This document shows positions 1 to 12,364 of a stretch of 64,000 bases of DNA, piece after piece. The notes beneath the pieces were generated by a model. The model ran no database searches. It was not told the DNA's origin and saw only the letters and a program-made list of their open reading frames with translations. The stretch is from Casuarina equisetifolia (Eukaryota; Streptophyta; Magnoliopsida; Fagales; Casuarinaceae), in NCBI GenBank assembly GCA_028551475.1, contig CM052354.1, positions 20,111,258-20,175,257 of the forward strand, read 5' to 3'. The position numbers were made by a program, and so were the translations under genes. How positions within the stretch are numbered: the first letter of the stretch is position 1; each line of letters opens with the position of its first letter.

Positions 1-658
1 GATGATGAGATTCAGCAGCTTCCCACTTGGTAAACTGCTCTCCACATTTATGGCAAGTCACCGTGGAAGAACCATTGGACTCTGTCTCAAGAGAGACCCT
101 ATGGTTTGAATGAATTCCACCTCCAAAGAAAACAGCAGAACCCCCATAACCAGACCGTTCTCTGTCTGAAACACGAAAAGGAGATTTCCTTGGTGGAGTT
201 GATGAAGGCCTAACAGAAGGATTAAAGTAGTGCATTGTTGGGTGCCCCCCAGGGCCAGGAGTCCCAGGCCTCAAAGTGCCTACAAAGGTTGAACCACCAC
301 CAACACCACCACCGTTGTTACCGGCCAGCCCGCCGCCGCCAGCCCCCTCATGGAAACCACCAAAACCAGTGATTTTGAGCTCACACCTTGAGTTACTCAA
401 AATCACTTCGTGGGTTATTGGGTTGAGGAACTCACTGCTCCCAATAGATCTTGGGCTGCAACTTGGTGGCTTCTCCAAATGTCTCTTACTTCCATGGATG
501 ACATCTTTGAGATTTGCTATAGACCTTGAACAACCGGACCTTCCTGCTTTCCTAGTCAAGATTGTGCCTAATTGCTTCCTTGATTTTGGGTCATGAACAT
601 CTGATGGCTCTGATTTGCAGTGTAGAGACTTTTTTAGAGAGAACCAAACTGTCGGCAT
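1..658 (-). CDS. C2H2 zinc-finger protein, 5' part only (runs off left edge)
   Basis: The ATG is at 658-656 and the frame stays open for 219 codons to the window edge, so only the N-terminal part is present. The start reads MPTVWFSLKKSLHCKSEP. A Gly-rich stretch follows at about residues 104-123, then a Ser/Pro-rich part. A zinc-finger core begins at residues 202-219 (CHKCGEQFTKWEAAESHH), with Cys202 and Cys205 as the likely zinc ligands and His218 as the first His. This architecture matches the plant family of At5g54630 and At1g75710, presumed nuclear regulators of unknown target. The histone H2A neighbour supports At5g54630 as the positional counterpart. The C-terminal part and any introns lie outside the window. 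The recognition is strong; no function beyond nucleic-acid binding can be claimed. Confidence 0.88.
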   Translation of the reverse strand, partial: MPTVWFSLKKSLHCKSEPSDVHDPKSRKQLGTILTRKAGRSGCSRSIANLKDVIHGSKRHLEKPPSCSPRSIGSSEFLNPITHEVILSNSRCELKITGFGGFHEGAGGGGLAGNNGGGVGGGSTFVGTLRPGTPGPGGHPTMHYFNPSVRPSSTPPRKSPFRVSDRERSGYGGSAVFFGGGIHSNHRVSLETESNGSSTVTCHKCGEQFTKWEAAESHH

Positions 659-1700
659 ATTTTCCTTATCCGGTACTTGCTAACTAGGCTACAAAGCTTC
701 ACAACCCTTCAATTTTTCCCCATGCTTCCCTCTCAAAAGCACATTCCTTTCAATTGCCATTTGCCATTCTTGTCCTCAATGGAAAGCTGCACATAAAGAA
801 AAAGCTAGATACCAACAACAATCTCCAATCACTTTCTGCTTTAGGAACAACTCCCAATAGGATGAGATTTCCTTCCCATTCTCAGAAACCACCTGTTAAC
901 TACTAACTCAAAAACTAACGATGGCACTAGAAGAAACGAAGTCAATATTCATGCAACACCAAGAAAAGAAGCTTGCAAATTCTCAAGTACCAAACTGTTT
1001 TTGTGGAGTCATTCCTGGAAGGCACCCAATGGCTTACCTTCGAGGCGGCAGGGAATTAGCAAAGGGAGAGAAATGGACTCAAAAACCAGAAACCAATACG
1101 CCCATTTGATTTTGATATTGAAATTTCAAGAAATGGAGAATCTCTAGCTGTCTTGGAACATGACAACCAGCCCAACAATACCCAGTTCAGTGACGACAAT
1201 AAATGCCACTTGCAGACGAAAGGAAACAGTAAAACACTAAAAGAGACACTCAAAAGGGGCTAGAGGGTGGACGCTCATTGGTCATGGACTGGTATCTTAA
1301 TTGACTTTAGGTATTCCAAGACCCCGCAGGCTGGTGCAGATTTTAACCAGGCCTGAGAGATTCTGCAGTAAGTACAGGGCTGAAGGAACTTATTACCAAC
1401 TGAAATGGTTGCCCCGCAATCACGCCGACTAGCGCATGATGATTATGGATGAGCATCAAGGTACCTCATGGAGTAAGCATTTCAAGCAAAACAGAAACAC
1501 TCAATCTTTATACGGAGAAACTCTTCTCTCATTTTGTCAGAAAAAGTACGGGCTTTCTTTGAAGACACCGTAACAGAGAGAGAGGTCAGAATGTGAAGAA
1601 CACAGACAAGGATTAACACGAGCCAACAGACTTTTTGGCTTGCGACTGGTAGTTGTGTGCCTTACAGCCCTTGAAATGACATGCAGTGGGCGGGGAATAA
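659..1700. other. 5' flank of the zinc-finger gene
   Basis: No convincing coding region is present. The short open frames here (for example around 921-1253) have no family resemblance and lie on both strands. The stretch is less AT-rich than the DNA beyond 1,700, so it probably holds the 5' UTR and promoter of the minus-strand zinc-finger gene. I could not fix a transcription start. Confidence 0.5.
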
Positions 1701-4700
1701 TTTCCTGTCCCCTCAAATTAATAAGATGAAATTTTATATCTTTTACTAGTAAATTGTTTCTAAGTCATGTATACTTTATTTCTACTAAAAGTTAATTTAT
1801 ATTCCAAAAAGTCATACTGAGGGAGGCTCATTTTATATTAAATTTTTGGAGGCAAAACCACTTATTTTTTTAACAGGGTAGCTTTTAAAAGTCCACATCT
1901 TCATGTTTACCTATCATACCATGGAATGTTTCCATTTTAGAAAATTGAGCATACATTATATCTCCTCTTGAAGCATGATGAAAGTATCTATAAATATTTG
2001 AAAAGATTTTAAAAAAAAAATTATTTATGACTTCAGACTTTATATTATCAGTTCTTGGATAGATGTGAACATGCATGTATCATAAATAACATCTATTATA
2101 AAGTATAAATATACACTTGAAATTAATCATATTATAGAATATTACATAAATACCTTTCATGACAAACTACAAGCAATTAAGTTTGTTTAATTCATAAAAA
2201 AAAAAATAAGTTTGTTAGGAAACAAGTTGTGTCTAACTAGATTATCTCATTCGGTGATAAGTTCTAATTGGACTTGTGCTCTAAAAAGGAATAAATAAAT
2301 CATAGTTAAATATTTAATACTCAAAATCAACTTCGTCCCCTTACAATGACTATTGTTCGAGCCATCTCGTTGTGATCTATGTTCGTTGAAATAAATTTTT
2401 ATTTATTTTTAAGAATCATCATAAAGGATTATCTTAACCATTACTTAACATTTGTTAAAACCATTGCAATTAATTAAATATTTGAAGGATAAACGCCTCT
2501 TACACAAAACGAAAAAAAAAAAATCTTTTAATATAAATCTTGCTTGAGAATTCAAAAATAAAAACAGAAATCAATGTGGTCCTTAGTTTTAAATGCATTC
2601 TCAATCTAATCCCTAAGTTTTTAACTTCAAATAACAAGCTCTTAGGTATTCTATAATTTCAATTAGTTCCTTGGTCAAGCTATCATCCAATTAATTTCAA
2701 CATGCCATGTTAAACCAATTAATAAAGTTGTAAGATCTTTAGCACTTATGTATAGCACATTTACCATTAAATATTACAACTTAAAAAATAAAAATTATAA
2801 TAAAAAGAGTTATCTCACTTGATAATACTTTCTATGTGAGAGGTGATTATCTATGTTTAAAAGTAATAATTAAATGATACATCTTATAATACAAAGGGTG
2901 TAACTTTAATTGCTTAATTTTATATGACATGTTACTGACAAGATGAAAGTAAATTGATGAAAAACACTATTTGAAAACTAAAGAAAAAGATCTAATTGAC
3001 AAATCAAAACCTAAAAACTTCAATTGAAGTTGCATGATTTACTAGGAAAAAGGTTACTGTGGTAACGAGAGATTACTCTTACCATTAAAAAATTAAAATG
3101 ACTAAAGCCAAGCAATAATGGCTTAGGCACCATACCAAAAGAATACAAGTGCTTGATTTATGGCATTTTTCTCACTTGACCCTCACGAACTATCTTTGAT
3201 ATTTGTCTCATAAGCCACTCTAAGTCAAGTTTTCCATTGATCACGATCATATAGTAGTCACTAGAATTGCATGCAATCCGAACAAATCCTATAGAAAGGA
3301 ATGTACAAAGACCAAATGGAAGTCAAATGTTGGCTACGTGACAAGTGTAGAATCTCTTTGTGAAACCACTCAAATCATACACATTTAGGTCAGTTAGTTG
3401 CACAATCATTTTAGTTTTGCATTTATTAAAAAACAATGCCAACTTAATGCTAATGCAAGTAAAAGTTGAAGTTACAATTTGTCATCAACCTAAAATTTAA
3501 CAAACCAATGTATGTGCCATTTCATTTACGACAACATCACCATTAAATATATAATTATAAAAGACTTTGTTACATTCCTGTTATTGGCATACTAGCATAT
3601 AACCAAATCAAATACATATAAGACATGGTTAAGGGGAAATCTTAACTCCATGGATAGTCTTGCGTTTCTTAGCAATTCCCACTGTTAAGAAGTGGTCCTG
3701 GGTAAGGAAGTCCTTCTTGATCAAGCATGTTCAGCTGAATAAATAATTAAAGGATTTCATGCTGGCAACCAAAGACAAGTTAATTTACTGCCTCCATGTC
3801 TTGTCCGATCATGTGGGTTTATGGGAATATGATTAGTATAATCCATAAATGTCTATGTATATAACAAGACTGATTAGCAGGTTTGAAATTTCATGCTATG
3901 TCCGTTCCACCATCGACAAATTTTGTCCCATCATGTGCACGAATTCCAAGGTCACTGATGTAGTTGTATAAAATGTGAGTTCCAGCAGCTACGTCCCCAA
4001 TCAAAGCAAGGGCCCCAAACATTGCACTCGTATAATGTGTCCTTAAACTGGGGAATAAAGTAAACAACAATAATGAGAAAGCAGGCTAAACAACAAGACA
4101 AAGCTCATTATTAGTTTTGACCACCTACAGCAACTTTTTTAATTCAGGTTTAGAGCCAAATGGGTGGTGAAATAGAGGTCTTGAAAGATTTTAGAGCCAA
4201 CTTGTCATAATTACATATTAAATTGGGATCACAAATTTCTGACCTATCTGGGTCAATTCCTCCGAGCTTTTTCTTTGTCACTGTTCTTCAATAACGATGA
4301 TCTAAGTTTCATGCTACGAACCTATGGAAAATCTTTTGACTGTCCATCATTACCACAGGTCTCGAGTTTACTGCAACCTCCAGACATATTTGAGAGGTCC
4401 ATTTCCGTCTGTGTACTGTTTGTGGGAATTAATGCAGTCACATGATGCGTTGCAGGCTTCTTGCCCAACCCCAGACGTTTATAATTCGGACGAAAGCTCT
4501 GATCTGGCAACCAATGGCTGACCTCCCAGAAAGCTTTTTGAATGAGGTCAATAAATTCATTGCCTTTCCAAATTTTTGAGCTTCATCCACTCGTCATAAA
4601 ATACAACAAGGCCTGAGTTAATTGAAAGTTGTAATCAATATTTAAAAGATCTGACATAATGGTAATTGCTGATATTAATTTCTACAGAACCCAATGGGCG

Positions 4701-7700
4701 GATTGCTGATGTAAGGCTGTGGTGAAATCAAGGACAGCATTGAGAGAAACACAGGGTGGAAATGGTAACAGAGATAAAAAAGAAGGCTAAAACTGTGTGC
4801 CATCGTCGTGAGGATCAAGGCCTCTGCTGGTCAGTACAGAGTTTGATGGTAAAGGAAGACTCATTCCTCCTTCACGTACCAAATGTACGCTTAAATTACG
4901 TGCTCGGTTAAGCATTTTGAACTGTTTTTGTTTGCCAAGCCCAACATGTCGATTTCATTGTTCTTGATGAAAACCCATTACTCCAACAAGATTGTTTTCT
5001 TTTTCTATAGAAAAAATGACAACGACAATTGTTGGGTCCAACAAGAATGTAAACGAAATCTCAATTGTGAAATTTGATGTTTGATGCCGAGTTAGTTAAA
5101 TACAACAAGAATGTAAATCAATGAGAACCCTAATTAAGTGGACTCGTTGGTCAAGAGTCTGACTCAATTATTACTAAATTAGAAAAATCCCTTAGAGTAG
5201 GTAAGTTGGATGATGCATTGTAATATTTAATATAAATTTAAAATAACAAGTATGTGTATGGCACAAAACACTCACAAAGTATCTATGTCTAGATTATTAT
5301 TGAATTAAACAGGTGATTAAGAAAACGTTTTGTACATATCATTTATCATGGGCTCTCCGTGGGATGGGAGGTCTAGTGGGCCGACATCAAACGCGTATGA
5401 TCTCCTTTTGATGGACTATCTCATGCACCAGGGACAGCCAAGTCTAGCTGCCAATTTCTATGTTAATGTGGGCTGAATTTGAATGGGCCCAAAAGAATTA
5501 GCATGGGCATCGAGATGGAGATATTAGCCTTTAGTCTAATGATCTCCAAAAGAAACATATAAAAAAAAAAAAGTAATTTATAAAAAATGAGTTCTTTTAT
5601 ATAATATTTTAAGTAAAATATATTTTTAAAAAATTTATAATAATTAAGACCCGTTTTATTAAAAAAAAAAGAATTACAAGATTCTAAAAACTGTGAAAGT
5701 TGAGAAAATCGGATTGGTAAGTTGATTACCATCAGATTATAGAAGAGGAATTTGGCTTTTCTTTGACATCTGAAGTCGCTTTAGGCAAAAAAACGTCGTA
5801 GCTTTACTTACAGGTCCCAATCTGACACTTAGTGTCTCTCACTTATGGCCCTCCCCAAAGTTGCTGCCTACTCTTATTGTCTTTTTCTTCAGCCACTCCA
5901 ATTTTTGTAGATGGATCAGAAATTTTTGTAGATGGATGCAAGTCTTATGTTAAAAAAAAAATTATTTAAAGATAAAAAATATTTTCTCAAGTTATGAATA
6001 ATTTTTTAGATTAAATTTTGAACTTTTCAATATAGTGAAGTTTAAATTGATTTACTTTAACCTACATTAATTTTCAGTCTTTTAAATATTGACTAGTTTC
6101 TGGAGAGTTTTCATTTTATTTAGTTCAATCTTAAACTTAAGGTATATTCCATGTATAATAGAATATTGATGATAACATTTTTATATAAAAATATATAATT
6201 ATTAAATAATATTTTAACATAAAAAATATCTAAACTCATAAGTTAATTTTTAAATTACATTTTAAATTTTCTAATAATAAAAAACATGTGTTTTGAATTA
6301 TGGACAAGTTGAATTTCCTGTTGACTTGGTAAATAGTCATATGACGCAACACAAACTCTACTAGTGTCTATATATAAGGCTCCACACATTTGATTAAATG
6401 ACAATTCATCAAACATCTATCCTTGCTTAGCGCCTACATGTTCATCAGTTCCATGAAAGAGTTGTTAAGCTCAACTTATAACTATAAAACATGGGTTTGC
6501 CTAGGAGCATGTCTTACTTACCTGTATTTTTTTCATCATCACTTGCTTGGATGAGAAGTAGTGTTAAGATGTAGGTAATGGATCTTAAATTACTAAGAAA
6601 TAATTATAATTATTTTTTGTAAAATAATGAATTCCATTACTTATCTCTTAAATCAAAATTTAAATTAAATAATAATTCTCTTAATAAATAGCATTAATAA
6701 TTTAGTGAAGGCCAATGTAAAAATTCAAAACAATTTGTGGGGTTCATAAAAGTCAGACTGCCTTTTACGAACTTTTTTGCATTGTATTATTCATAATGTT
6801 GTTGGCAATATGAAAAGCTAAAAAAAAAGAAGAATTAAATGGGAGTAAAAAAATTTAACTTATATTGATAAAGAGTTACTAAATTGAATCATAAATCTTT
6901 GCTTTTTTATGGTGACATTATGCAAGAACCTCGCAAATTACTCAAAAATCTTACTAACTCATTACAGTCTAAACAAATTCCTACTTAGTTTGCTAAACTT
7001 TTTGTAAATTCTAGAATCATAGTTATGCTTTGTTACAACAACTTGCAGGAAATTTTTCTTATGATGATCAATTCTTAAATAATGAACATGATGAAAGCAT
7101 TTTATGTGTTTGTAGTCAATCACTTGCTAACTTAGTTAGTAGCTAGCAAGACTCCCAACTAGGGTTGGTTCTAGCACATCCCCTCCCCCTCCCTTCCCCT
7201 TATCAATAAATAAAAGAAGAAAAAGAAAAAGAAAAAGAAAAAGAAAAAGAAAAAGGATGTACTTGTTAATATCTTAAACGGTAGTGTTTCACTAACCATA
7301 TGATGCATTATTTTAATAGGTGAACCATTAGGGCAAGAATGCAACCCACGTAGTCAAAAGTGAAAAGAAATGAAAGCAACTTCCTTGGTAATGACAAACA
7401 TCATGCTTCACATGTATAGGTAGAATATTCAAATTTTACAAGATGTATGTTGTTAATTAATTTATCATTTTTCTAATATCTCTTATTATTAAAGTTGACA
7501 CAAATGTTTGAAATGATAATTGACAGTGAAAAGTTTATAAGGCTGGAGGAAAAAAACAAACTCTATGGCTATTCAAGTAATGTAAATACACATAAAGCAA
7601 CAAAAATTATTCAATCATCTTCTAACTTCCTCCATTTATTGTTGAGCTTCCTTCAACCTCTTTGACATCCTTTATTTATAGTTTTCTTCACTTATAGTTG

Positions 7701-8580
7701 AAAACCTTAATGCCTTCCTTTCTTCTCTAATTATTTATAGAAAAATCATAGTATTTATTATTATTTTTTATACCAAATGTTTGGACCTATCATGCTTTGG
7801 TGAATATATTTATAGAACTTCTTAAAACTTGAATAATGTCTAGGTTACGAAGTACGCCATCCATCAAATTAAATCCAATGCAAAAATAATAAAATATATT
7901 GCAAACCTTAGGCTGACTTGAGAATAGTAATTAAATAAAACTACTAAATGAAAAATAAAACTAATCATTCTTTCTTTTTCCTTTTCAAAAGTTAGAAGTC
8001 ATTATTATGATTTTGTTGTTTATTTATATTCCACACATGAAAATAAATGTGATATGTTTATAAAATCTAGTCAAAAGTTATATGTGACAAAAAGATTCTT
8101 CCATAGAACACGAGGTTGTTGCTTTTTTGCATCAACAACGCAAGTGTTTTGTTTCCTTTTCCTACATGGACCTGTGATGTAACTTCAGGTTTGCATGTAC
8201 TTTTATAATATATGCTTCTAAAAATTACAGCCATGAATAAATATGATTAACATTAATTTGTGAGAGTGAAATAAAATAAAAATTTTCCATTAAAGTTTGA
8301 GAAAATAGGATTTAAAATCAGGAACATAATTTTCGTGTGTCGTTTATAAGATGCCACGTTGACAATCCATTTCCTGCGTCTCTGCCACCTGGTGCTTTCT
8401 GGTTGGCTCCTCTGGAACCCCAACGCTGCTGGAACTGTATGGGAATTTCGAACCAAACGCCCGATAGTTAATTACAGAAACAACACTGAGGGTATTTCCG
8501 TCAATTAGTTTTCCGCGAGGTTTCTTTGATTTCCTTGTCCCAAACGGAAAGGCGAAGCGGTGAGGCCCCGTAGATATAAG
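1701..8580. other. Long gene-free intergenic stretch
   Basis: About 6.9 kb of AT-rich sequence with many homopolymer A or T runs and no open frame that looks like a protein. Around 2,575-2,700 and 2,950-3,030 the sequence resembles the decayed noncoding repeats common in plant intergenic DNA, with a loose inverted relationship between the two parts. A TATA-like octamer near 6,371 (TATATAAG) has no gene behind it. A GA-rich microsatellite lies at 7,213-7,255. Confidence 0.6.
7213..7255 (+). repeat. (AAAAAG)n microsatellite
   Basis: Near-perfect purine hexamer repeat with about seven units, in the gene-free stretch. Likely length-polymorphic. Confidence 0.9.
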
Positions 8581-8605
8581 ATCTCTACCGTCCGTCTCAT
8601 TTTAA

Positions 8606-8615
8606 TCCAACGGTG
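8606..8615 (+). promoter_or_regulatory. MSA-like Myb site in the H2A promoter
   Basis: TCCAACGGTG matches the M-phase-specific activator consensus YCYAACGGYY at nine of ten positions. It sits 166 bases before the H2A start codon and 10 bases before the histone octamer. Such sites bind three-repeat Myb factors in other plant cell-cycle genes. Its use here is inference. Confidence 0.45.
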
Positions 8616-8624
8616 AAAGATTTT

Positions 8625-8632
8625 GATCCGCG
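8625..8632 (-). promoter_or_regulatory. Histone octamer motif
   Basis: GATCCGCG is the exact reverse complement of CGCGGATC, the octamer typical of plant histone promoters that drives S-phase and meristem expression. It lies about 40 bases upstream of the TATA box. That spacing and its exactness make it the best-supported regulatory site in the window. Confidence 0.8.
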
Positions 8633-8672
8633 TAGTTTGATACCATTGGCCAGAATTCCAATCCCCACCCAC

Positions 8673-8685
8673 TATATATATATAT
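8673..8685 (+). promoter_or_regulatory. TATA box of histone H2A
   Basis: A run of alternating TA about 96 bases before the H2A start codon, followed by a CT-rich leader. A CCAAT box in reverse orientation lies just upstream (about 8,643-8,649). Confidence 0.75.
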
Positions 8686-8780
8686 TCCCGAGCTCGTTAC
8701 TCTTACAACTCATAGCTTTCGATTTCCCTCTCTAGCTTCTGCTTCCTCTCTCCCTTCCTGTAAATTAGTTCTACAAACCA

Positions 8781-9635
8781 ATGGCAGGTCGGGGCAAAAC
8801 TCTCGGATCCGGTGCCTCAAAGAAGGGTCAATCTCGAAGCAGCAAGGCTGGCCTCCAATTCCCAGTCGGCCGTATCGCTCGGTTTCTCAAGGCCGGCAAG
8901 TACGCGGAGCGTGTTGGAGCCGGAGCTCCGGTCTACCTTGCGGCCGTCCTTGAATACCTAGCGGCCGAGGTATTAATTTCCCTCTCTTGTTTTATTTGTT
9001 TGTCTCCCTTTTTCTCGTTCCTTCAGGTTTCTTTTCCTGTCCATCAGTTTGTGCAATTCTCTGTTCATACATGGGTTTGCACTTTTACTTCAGATCTAGG
9101 GTTTCAAATTTGTGGCCTTTTCTCTTCGATTTCATGTGGGTTTTTGTATTTATGTAGTTTTACTCGGGTACACTTCGAGGGCCCCCTAAGAATTGTTGGT
9201 TTTAGTTCCTCTGGCCTGTGATTCTAGGGTTTCAATTTTTTCATCCATGATGTTTTATAGATTATTTTTTGGAATGTTTTTATCCGTACAGAAATTGTGC
9301 ATAGGCTGAGAGATCCGTTGAGGTGTGGGAAAAATTCTAGGACTCCTATTTTTTACGTGTTTTGCAAAGTAATGGTTTCGGATTTGTGTCTAATATTCAC
9401 AATTTTGGGCCTTTTTCAGGTTCTTGAGTTGGCTGGTAATGCTGCACGGGACAATAAGAAGACAAGGATTGTGCCCCGCCACATTCAGTTGGCTGTCCGA
9501 AACGACGAAGAGCTGAGCAAGCTTCTCGGGGACGTGACAATTGCCAACGGTGGTGTCATGCCCAACATCCACAACTTGCTCCTGCCGAAGAAGACCGGTA
9601 CCTCCAAGGCCTCTGGTGCAGACGATGACTCTTAG
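8781..9635 (+). CDS. HTA1: Canonical histone H2A
   Basis: Two exons, 8781-8969 and 9420-9635, joined by a 450-base GT-AG intron, give 134 residues. The protein starts [11 protein letters not shown], then has the histone fold with the acidic-patch region and the H2A docking tail ([10 protein letters not shown]). It ends in a short acidic tail without the SQ-E/D motif of H2A.X and without SPKK repeats, so it is a replication-type H2A. The intron falls between the LAAE and VLEL motifs, which I recall as the usual position in plant H2A genes. H2A pairs with H2B in the nucleosome. The octamer and TATA upstream fit S-phase expression. Synteny points to the HTA1/RAT5 position of Arabidopsis (At5g54640). 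Reading either exon alone into the intron gives a false C- or N-terminus. Confidence 0.96.
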
Positions 9636-10440
9636 ATTGACGCGAGAGAGCTGGGAATTTCGGTGTCCGACGTGTTGGGATCGGATCTAATGTCTTCTTC
9701 TGAATATGGTCTTTTAGTTAGCTAGGTTTTCAGTACTATGTGTTCTTGGGGTCGTGGTAGATGGAGGTTGTAGTTAGGGTCTCAGATGGTAGTCAATGTG
9801 AATATAATCATCTTCTATTAGCTATAGAAGAGATTGTTGAATTTTATTTCATCTTTACCTTTGGATTGATAGCTAATGACACTGATGCGAAGTGTAATTC
9901 CGACACTGTTTTATTATTCTCTTAAGAGCTATGATTTTCTTATTCCTGAATTGTGACCCTCAATAATCACCAAGATATTAGCGTTCCATTTTCCTCAAGA
10001 TCTGACCTTTTTGTTGCTGTTTGTAGAACATAAATAGGTGCATGCAATGTTCTATAGAATGAATGTCCAGTGGAATTTGCATGCGGAACTTAAGAACTTG
10101 CAATGATGGTAACTGCGGAAATAGGATGGCCAGTTGAGATGGTCAGGATGGGATGCCAAGTTGGGAAATACGAAAGACAGCAAGTTTTCCTTAAATTGTC
10201 AAATCTGTGACAAGAAGAAGCTTAACAATGCCTGAATTAAAGGAGTGTCAGAGATTCTATCACAGCACGAACTTAAAAGCAGAAGCATGTCTTTTTGTGT
10301 CAACACAGAAACATTAAGAGTGGGGGAAGTGGCAATGGGGTCCTTCACTACTTGAAAAGCTCCAAAGTTAGGACCTTACAGTGATATGTTCCTGCCGTTC
10401 GATTCACCAAAAACAATCAGCAATCAGCAATCAGCAGTAT
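9636..10440. other. Convergent 3' region between H2A and GeBP gene 1
   Basis: Holds the H2A 3' UTR and, on the other strand, the 3' UTR of the first GeBP-like gene. There is no further open frame with protein character. Histone mRNAs in plants are polyadenylated, and no animal-type histone stem-loop is visible. Confidence 0.6.
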
Positions 10441-11615
10441 CTACTGCGCTGATGACGACGATGACTCAACAGCATCCTGTGCGAACTCCACAATCTTTCC
10501 GATAAGAGTGGTCCTTACCATGAAAACATCAACCTCAAGGTCTTGCAACTTCTTACAATCTTGATCCAGCTCTTTCATGGTTGAGCTCGTCATCAACCTT
10601 ACACCTCTCTTCAAAGTGGCATCGCCCATAAGTCGCGTCAAAACATTCCAGTTGCTCTTTTCAGACTTGAGGAAACTTGCCAGGTATGGAAAGTTAGACA
10701 AGTCATCCTGACTCTGCAGCCCATGTCCACCTTCCAGATTCTTCCTCGGCCGTCCTCCTTCTGTGTCCTCTGTTTCCTGTCCATCAACAGGATCACTAGG
10801 GGCCTTCTCCTCCATCTTCGTATCAGATTCATCTTGTTCTTGCTCGGCTTTCACCCCAATACCTCCTGGTAATCGGAGCAGTTGGTGTCACTTCCAGTAC
10901 CCCATATCTTCTTTGCCAGTTCCAATGCCTCGCAATTACGGCTTATCTTGGTGTACCTCTTCTCCAGTGTCTTAATTGCCTCTGTCCATTCCTCTTCCGG
11001 AGCGTCAACTCCTGTAAAATTATCCAAGAACTCACCTAAAGCCATTTCATTTGATGCGCATCGTCCTCCCACGCTGTAATAATAAGAAATGCCCTTCAAG
11101 AGTTCAATCTCGACATCTAAATCTCTCAACACTCTGTCAACATACGGCTTGGCTTGTATATCTCCAAGAATCTCATCACCACCACCATCTTCACCATTGA
11201 CCTCATCACTCAATTTTTTCTCCGTCCCCTGAAAGACAACGTCGTTGCCAGAGTTCTCGAATACTCGTTTACCTGTCGTTCGCAAGGGCAGGCCGGGGGA
11301 AGAAGTTAACTTCTCTTCCGGCAGACTTCCGGGCTTCAAATCAAGTACATTTCTTGAAACGCCTTTTTCTTGTTCAAGATCAGAGTCTCCTTCATCACTA
11401 GAAGTGAGATCCAAGACGACATACATGCCACGAACTAATTCTTGTTGTCTGGCCAAGGGTGGGTTTCTTGCGATGGAAGTTTTCCCAGCAGTAGGTGGGG
11501 GAGTGGGGGCACTTCTTTCTTTTTCAGAGCATTCTCGGAGGTTATGATCTCCTTCTTGTTGTGGTGCTTCTTCTTCTCCTTCCAAGTCTTCCTGGACAAG
11601 ATACGGGCCTGACAT
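10441..11615 (-). CDS. GeBP/STKR-type (DUF573) regulator, gene 1, with frame break
   Basis: The ATG at 11615 opens a 254-codon frame ending at 10851. Residues 1-150 are acidic and low in complexity. Residues about 159-240 match the DUF573 domain of GLABROUS1 enhancer-binding and STOREKEEPER-related proteins, including LLKGISYYY and ELAKKIWG. The frame stops shortly after the domain. The typical GeBP C-terminal region (FPYLASFLKSE, then MKELDQDCKKLQDLE) continues in the -1 frame, 10854-10441, sharing the bases of the TGA stop. Either a single-base indel broke the gene or an 86-base intron joins 10863 to 10776; that splice restores the frame and gives a 362-residue protein. GeBP proteins are nuclear and act in development and cytokinin signalling. 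The paralogue at 12.4-13.6 kb lies on the same strand. Confidence 0.8.
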
Positions 11616-12364
11616 TTTTCTCTTTGACGATGACAGAGCGAGATGCAGAAAGAATGAGAGAAAAGGGTTATGAAGGATCCTTATGGTCCTGAACTAAATC
11701 TCACTAATTAAGTTTGTTAAAGAGCTGGAGTTAGTTTGGAAATATTTTTCAAATGAAATCAACTTTCAATAAAATTAACTGCATTTTTTCTCAAATAGTT
11801 AATGAAACCACCTAATTCAATTCTGATGATACGGGTTTTTACAAATTAGCCATTGAAGTTAATCTACAAAAACAGGATAATCTTCCTCCATCTCTTTCTA
11901 GGAAAGGTTTTACATTTTCTATCACATGATTATCCTTTTATTTCAGATTGGCTTCGTTTGGATTAACATGATTCTTAAGTTTCTTGAACTTGAAGGTTGG
12001 AAGTTTGTTTGAACACCACTTTAAACTTTCGATCACCAATGAACGTAGCCTTTTAGCATACTCAGGAATTGTTAACAGTGGAAGCAAAGTAAATCATTAT
12101 GCATAGAGTCTTGATAAAGCGAAAAAGAACAATCATAAAAGAAAAGCTGCAGTGCATTCTGCTATGGATGTCGAGGCTCCAGAGCAGCTGATTTTGTATT
12201 GAAAGCTTAATCCAATCGGTCGCCATTTACATTCAGTAGCCACCCACAATAAACTGCAGCAAGAATATTTTGGCCAGCACTTTGTATTCTTGGCTGGCAA
12301 AGCACATAAGTAGGTGGGGGTGGTGATGATGATGACAACTTTAGTTGATCTTGATCCACTTGAC
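11616..12364. other. Spacer between the two GeBP-like genes
   Basis: Contains the promoter of GeBP gene 1 near 11,620-11,900 and the 3' flank of gene 2. A 64-codon minus-strand frame at 12,207-12,401 overlaps the end of gene 2 and has no recognisable features. Nothing else is supported. Confidence 0.5.

Noticed and set aside
2575-3030. A possible MITE with terminal inverted repeats.
   Set aside because: The two ends are only loosely inverted copies, and no target-site duplication could be placed. Kept only as a remark in the intergenic entry.
6371-6378. A TATA-like box with a plausible leader behind it.
   Set aside because: No open reading frame or RNA gene follows within a kilobase.
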